A stretch of DNA of 6,738 bases from Bacillota bacterium (GTDB taxonomy: Bacteria; Bacillota; Desulfotomaculia; Desulfotomaculales; JAJYZD01): positions 1 to 6,738 of the forward strand of contig JAJYZD010000208.1 of NCBI GenBank assembly GCA_021800315.1, read 5' to 3'. The notes below the pieces were generated by a model. The model was given only the letters and a program-made list of their open reading frames with translations. It was not told where the DNA came from and searched no databases. The translations under genes and the position numbers were made by a program. Positions 6,273 to 6,738 of the stretch are shown one piece after another (position 1 is the first letter of the stretch; every line of letters starts with the position of its first letter).

Positions 6273-6398
6273 AGTTAAATGCCAGTAGGGGCCATGGCCT
6301 TGTGCACCGGGCTCATTACAATGACATCCTGATCTGCCACATTTTAGGCAACGCTCCGTTAATGATAACGTGGGCGGTAACGACGAAGGAGTTTCACC
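6273..6398 (-). pseudogene. Fragment with CxxCGxxGCxC zinc-type motif (DUF6788-like)
   Basis: The minus-strand frame reads LSLTERCLKCGRSGCHC, then NEPGAQGHGPYWHLT, and at about 6273 runs into the complement of the ISKra4-type block. The pattern CGKxGCxCx...HGPYxYL is typical of small DUF6788-like proteins often seen near mobile elements; the assignment is from memory of the motif. The four cysteines and the histidine suggest zinc binding. No start codon with a ribosome binding site is evident, and the C-terminal half after WHLT is missing, so this is a remnant. Its break coincides with the right edge of the inverted transposase block. Confidence 0.45.
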
Positions 6399-6408
6399 CG
6401 TACCGCCC
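6372..6408. repeat. 8-bp GC-rich inverted repeat
   Basis: GGGCGGTA (6372-6379) and TACCGCCC (6401-6408) are perfect complements around a 21-base loop. A weaker TTCGT/ACGAA pair (6412-6416 with 6427-6431) surrounds a T-rich stretch just to the right. This could be a rho-independent terminator-like structure or an element end; neither is certain. Confidence 0.3.
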
Positions 6409-6466
6409 GGGTTCGTTTTAATTTTTACGAAAGGAGGATCGAGGTATCGGGCGGCGGAAAAAATTG

Positions 6467-6495
6467 TTGCCGTTGGCGAGGAAATCTGGTAACAT
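6467..6495 (+). promoter_or_regulatory. Predicted promoter for the right-edge gene
   Basis: TTGCCG (6467-6472) and TAACAT (6490-6495) are separated by 17 bp, with a TGG extended -10 just before TAACAT. Transcription would start near 6500, right where a hairpin begins. The TTGCCGTTGG of the -35 region is also an exact complement of CCAACGGCAA (6500-6509). Confidence 0.45.
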
Positions 6496-6499
6496 CTAA

Positions 6500-6607
6500 C
6501 CAACGGCAAAGGCCCGTTGGCGAGCGAGGAGCACGCTTACGGGGCAGGCCCGGAACCCGTGTGTCTCCTCCTTTGCATGGGCCGGAGAAAGTAAAAGGGG
6601 ACTTAGA
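6500..6607 (+). promoter_or_regulatory. Hairpin-rich leader upstream of the 6608 start
   Basis: CCAACGG (6500-6506) pairs perfectly with CCGTTGG (6514-6520) across seven bases. A second stem pairs GAGGAG (6526-6531) with CTCCTC (6565-6570), continued by CACG (6532-6535) with CGTG (6558-6561). This leaves a GC-rich loop containing GGGGCAGGC. A Shine-Dalgarno AAAGGGGA (about 6595-6601) follows. The layout looks like a regulatory leader, but no known riboswitch is recognised with confidence. Confidence 0.35.
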
Positions 6608-6688
6608 ATGGCGGCGCTCACCGGAATGAGGGCCGGGGAGCGGTCGGTCTTGGAGGCTTTGCGCTCAGCGACGATGTACCACCGTTGA
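6608..6688 (+). pseudogene. Short broken ORF with a FeoA-like start
   Basis: ATG 6608 has a good ribosome binding site (AAAGGGGA, about seven bases upstream). The 26-codon frame reads MAALTGMRAGERSVLEAL, then RSATMYHR and a TGA. 'L..MRAGER..V..L' is how FeoA-domain proteins (small SH3-like partners of the ferrous iron transporter FeoB) typically begin. In another frame the sequence continues LRALRGLDLQAG and then a TAA, which would fit the next FeoA segment (RL.ALGL.PG). This suggests a frameshifted feoA-like gene. The match is short, so it may be chance or an intact micro-ORF. The right window edge at 6738 prevents a check. Confidence 0.3.
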
Positions 6689-6738
6689 GAGCCTTGAGGG
6701 GCCTGGACTTGCAGGCTGGGTAATTGAGGCAGAATCGT

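Larger units (their letters stand above)
5311..6275. mobile_element. Rearranged ISKra4-family insertion sequence remnant
   Basis: The remnant comprises the C-terminal (minus) and central (plus) transposase blocks plus the possible end sequence GTCAACATATTTCTGAGACATG at about 5311. The N-terminal coding part and a matching right-hand terminal repeat were not found. The order of the parts requires either an internal inversion of about 330 bp or fusion of pieces from two copies. It is inactive on sequence grounds. Confidence 0.6.

Noticed and set aside
6427..6448. Gene start after AAAGGAGG on the plus strand
   Set aside because: A good ribosome binding site sequence, but no start codon with a meaningful open frame follows.
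5943..6509. Long minus-strand frame across the central transposase block
   Set aside because: Only its first part (about 6273-6398) shows a motif; the rest is the complement of plus-strand transposase codons.
1..6738. CRISPR array, tRNA or rRNA
   Set aside because: No regularly spaced repeats of CRISPR type, no tRNA arm patterns and no rRNA sequence were seen.

Overview
The window is GC-rich, and its gene content suggests a Gram-positive anaerobe of the Firmicutes (Desulfotomaculum/Pelotomaculum-like). The pointers are a TnpB-related protein of the type common in those genomes, an RlmL/YpsC-type RNA methyltransferase, a COG1237-type metallo-beta-lactamase-fold protein, and strong G-rich Shine-Dalgarno sites. 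This placement is inference; there is no rRNA or other marker here.

Left third (1-2110): the 3' part of a TnpB-related gene enters from the left edge and ends at 1174. About 500 bases without a convincing gene follow. They hold several strong RNA-type stems and an 18-base direct repeat. At about 1673-1679 the reading frame of a THUMP-type RNA methyltransferase begins abruptly at its 'YDIDGE' motif and runs to 2110. The simplest reading is a TnpB-type element inserted in, or fused to, an rlmL/ypsC-like gene whose 5' half lies outside the window.

Middle (2063-5016): an intact-looking module. An MFS exporter (minus strand) and an MBL-fold hydrolase (plus strand) diverge from a 209-base intergenic region. 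That region holds two near-identical copies of an ACGTTAACGT-centred operator 40 bp apart, overlapping a good promoter for the exporter. A MerR-family regulator follows the hydrolase. The operator resembles sites known for LiuR-like MerR proteins, so the MerR protein is a plausible regulator of both genes.

Right third (5017-6738): degraded mobile DNA. An ISKra4-type DDE transposase is split head-to-head. Its C-terminal part (with the catalytic E) is on the minus strand at 5462-5942, and its central part (with both catalytic D residues) is on the plus strand from about 5946 to 6270, with a frameshift. Reversing the ~330-bp central block would restore the normal domain order. A minus-strand CxxCGxxGCxC zinc-motif fragment abuts the right breakpoint. 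Beyond it come a promoter-like sequence, a hairpin-rich leader and, with a good ribosome binding site, a short broken ORF whose start resembles FeoA. No tRNA, rRNA or CRISPR was seen.
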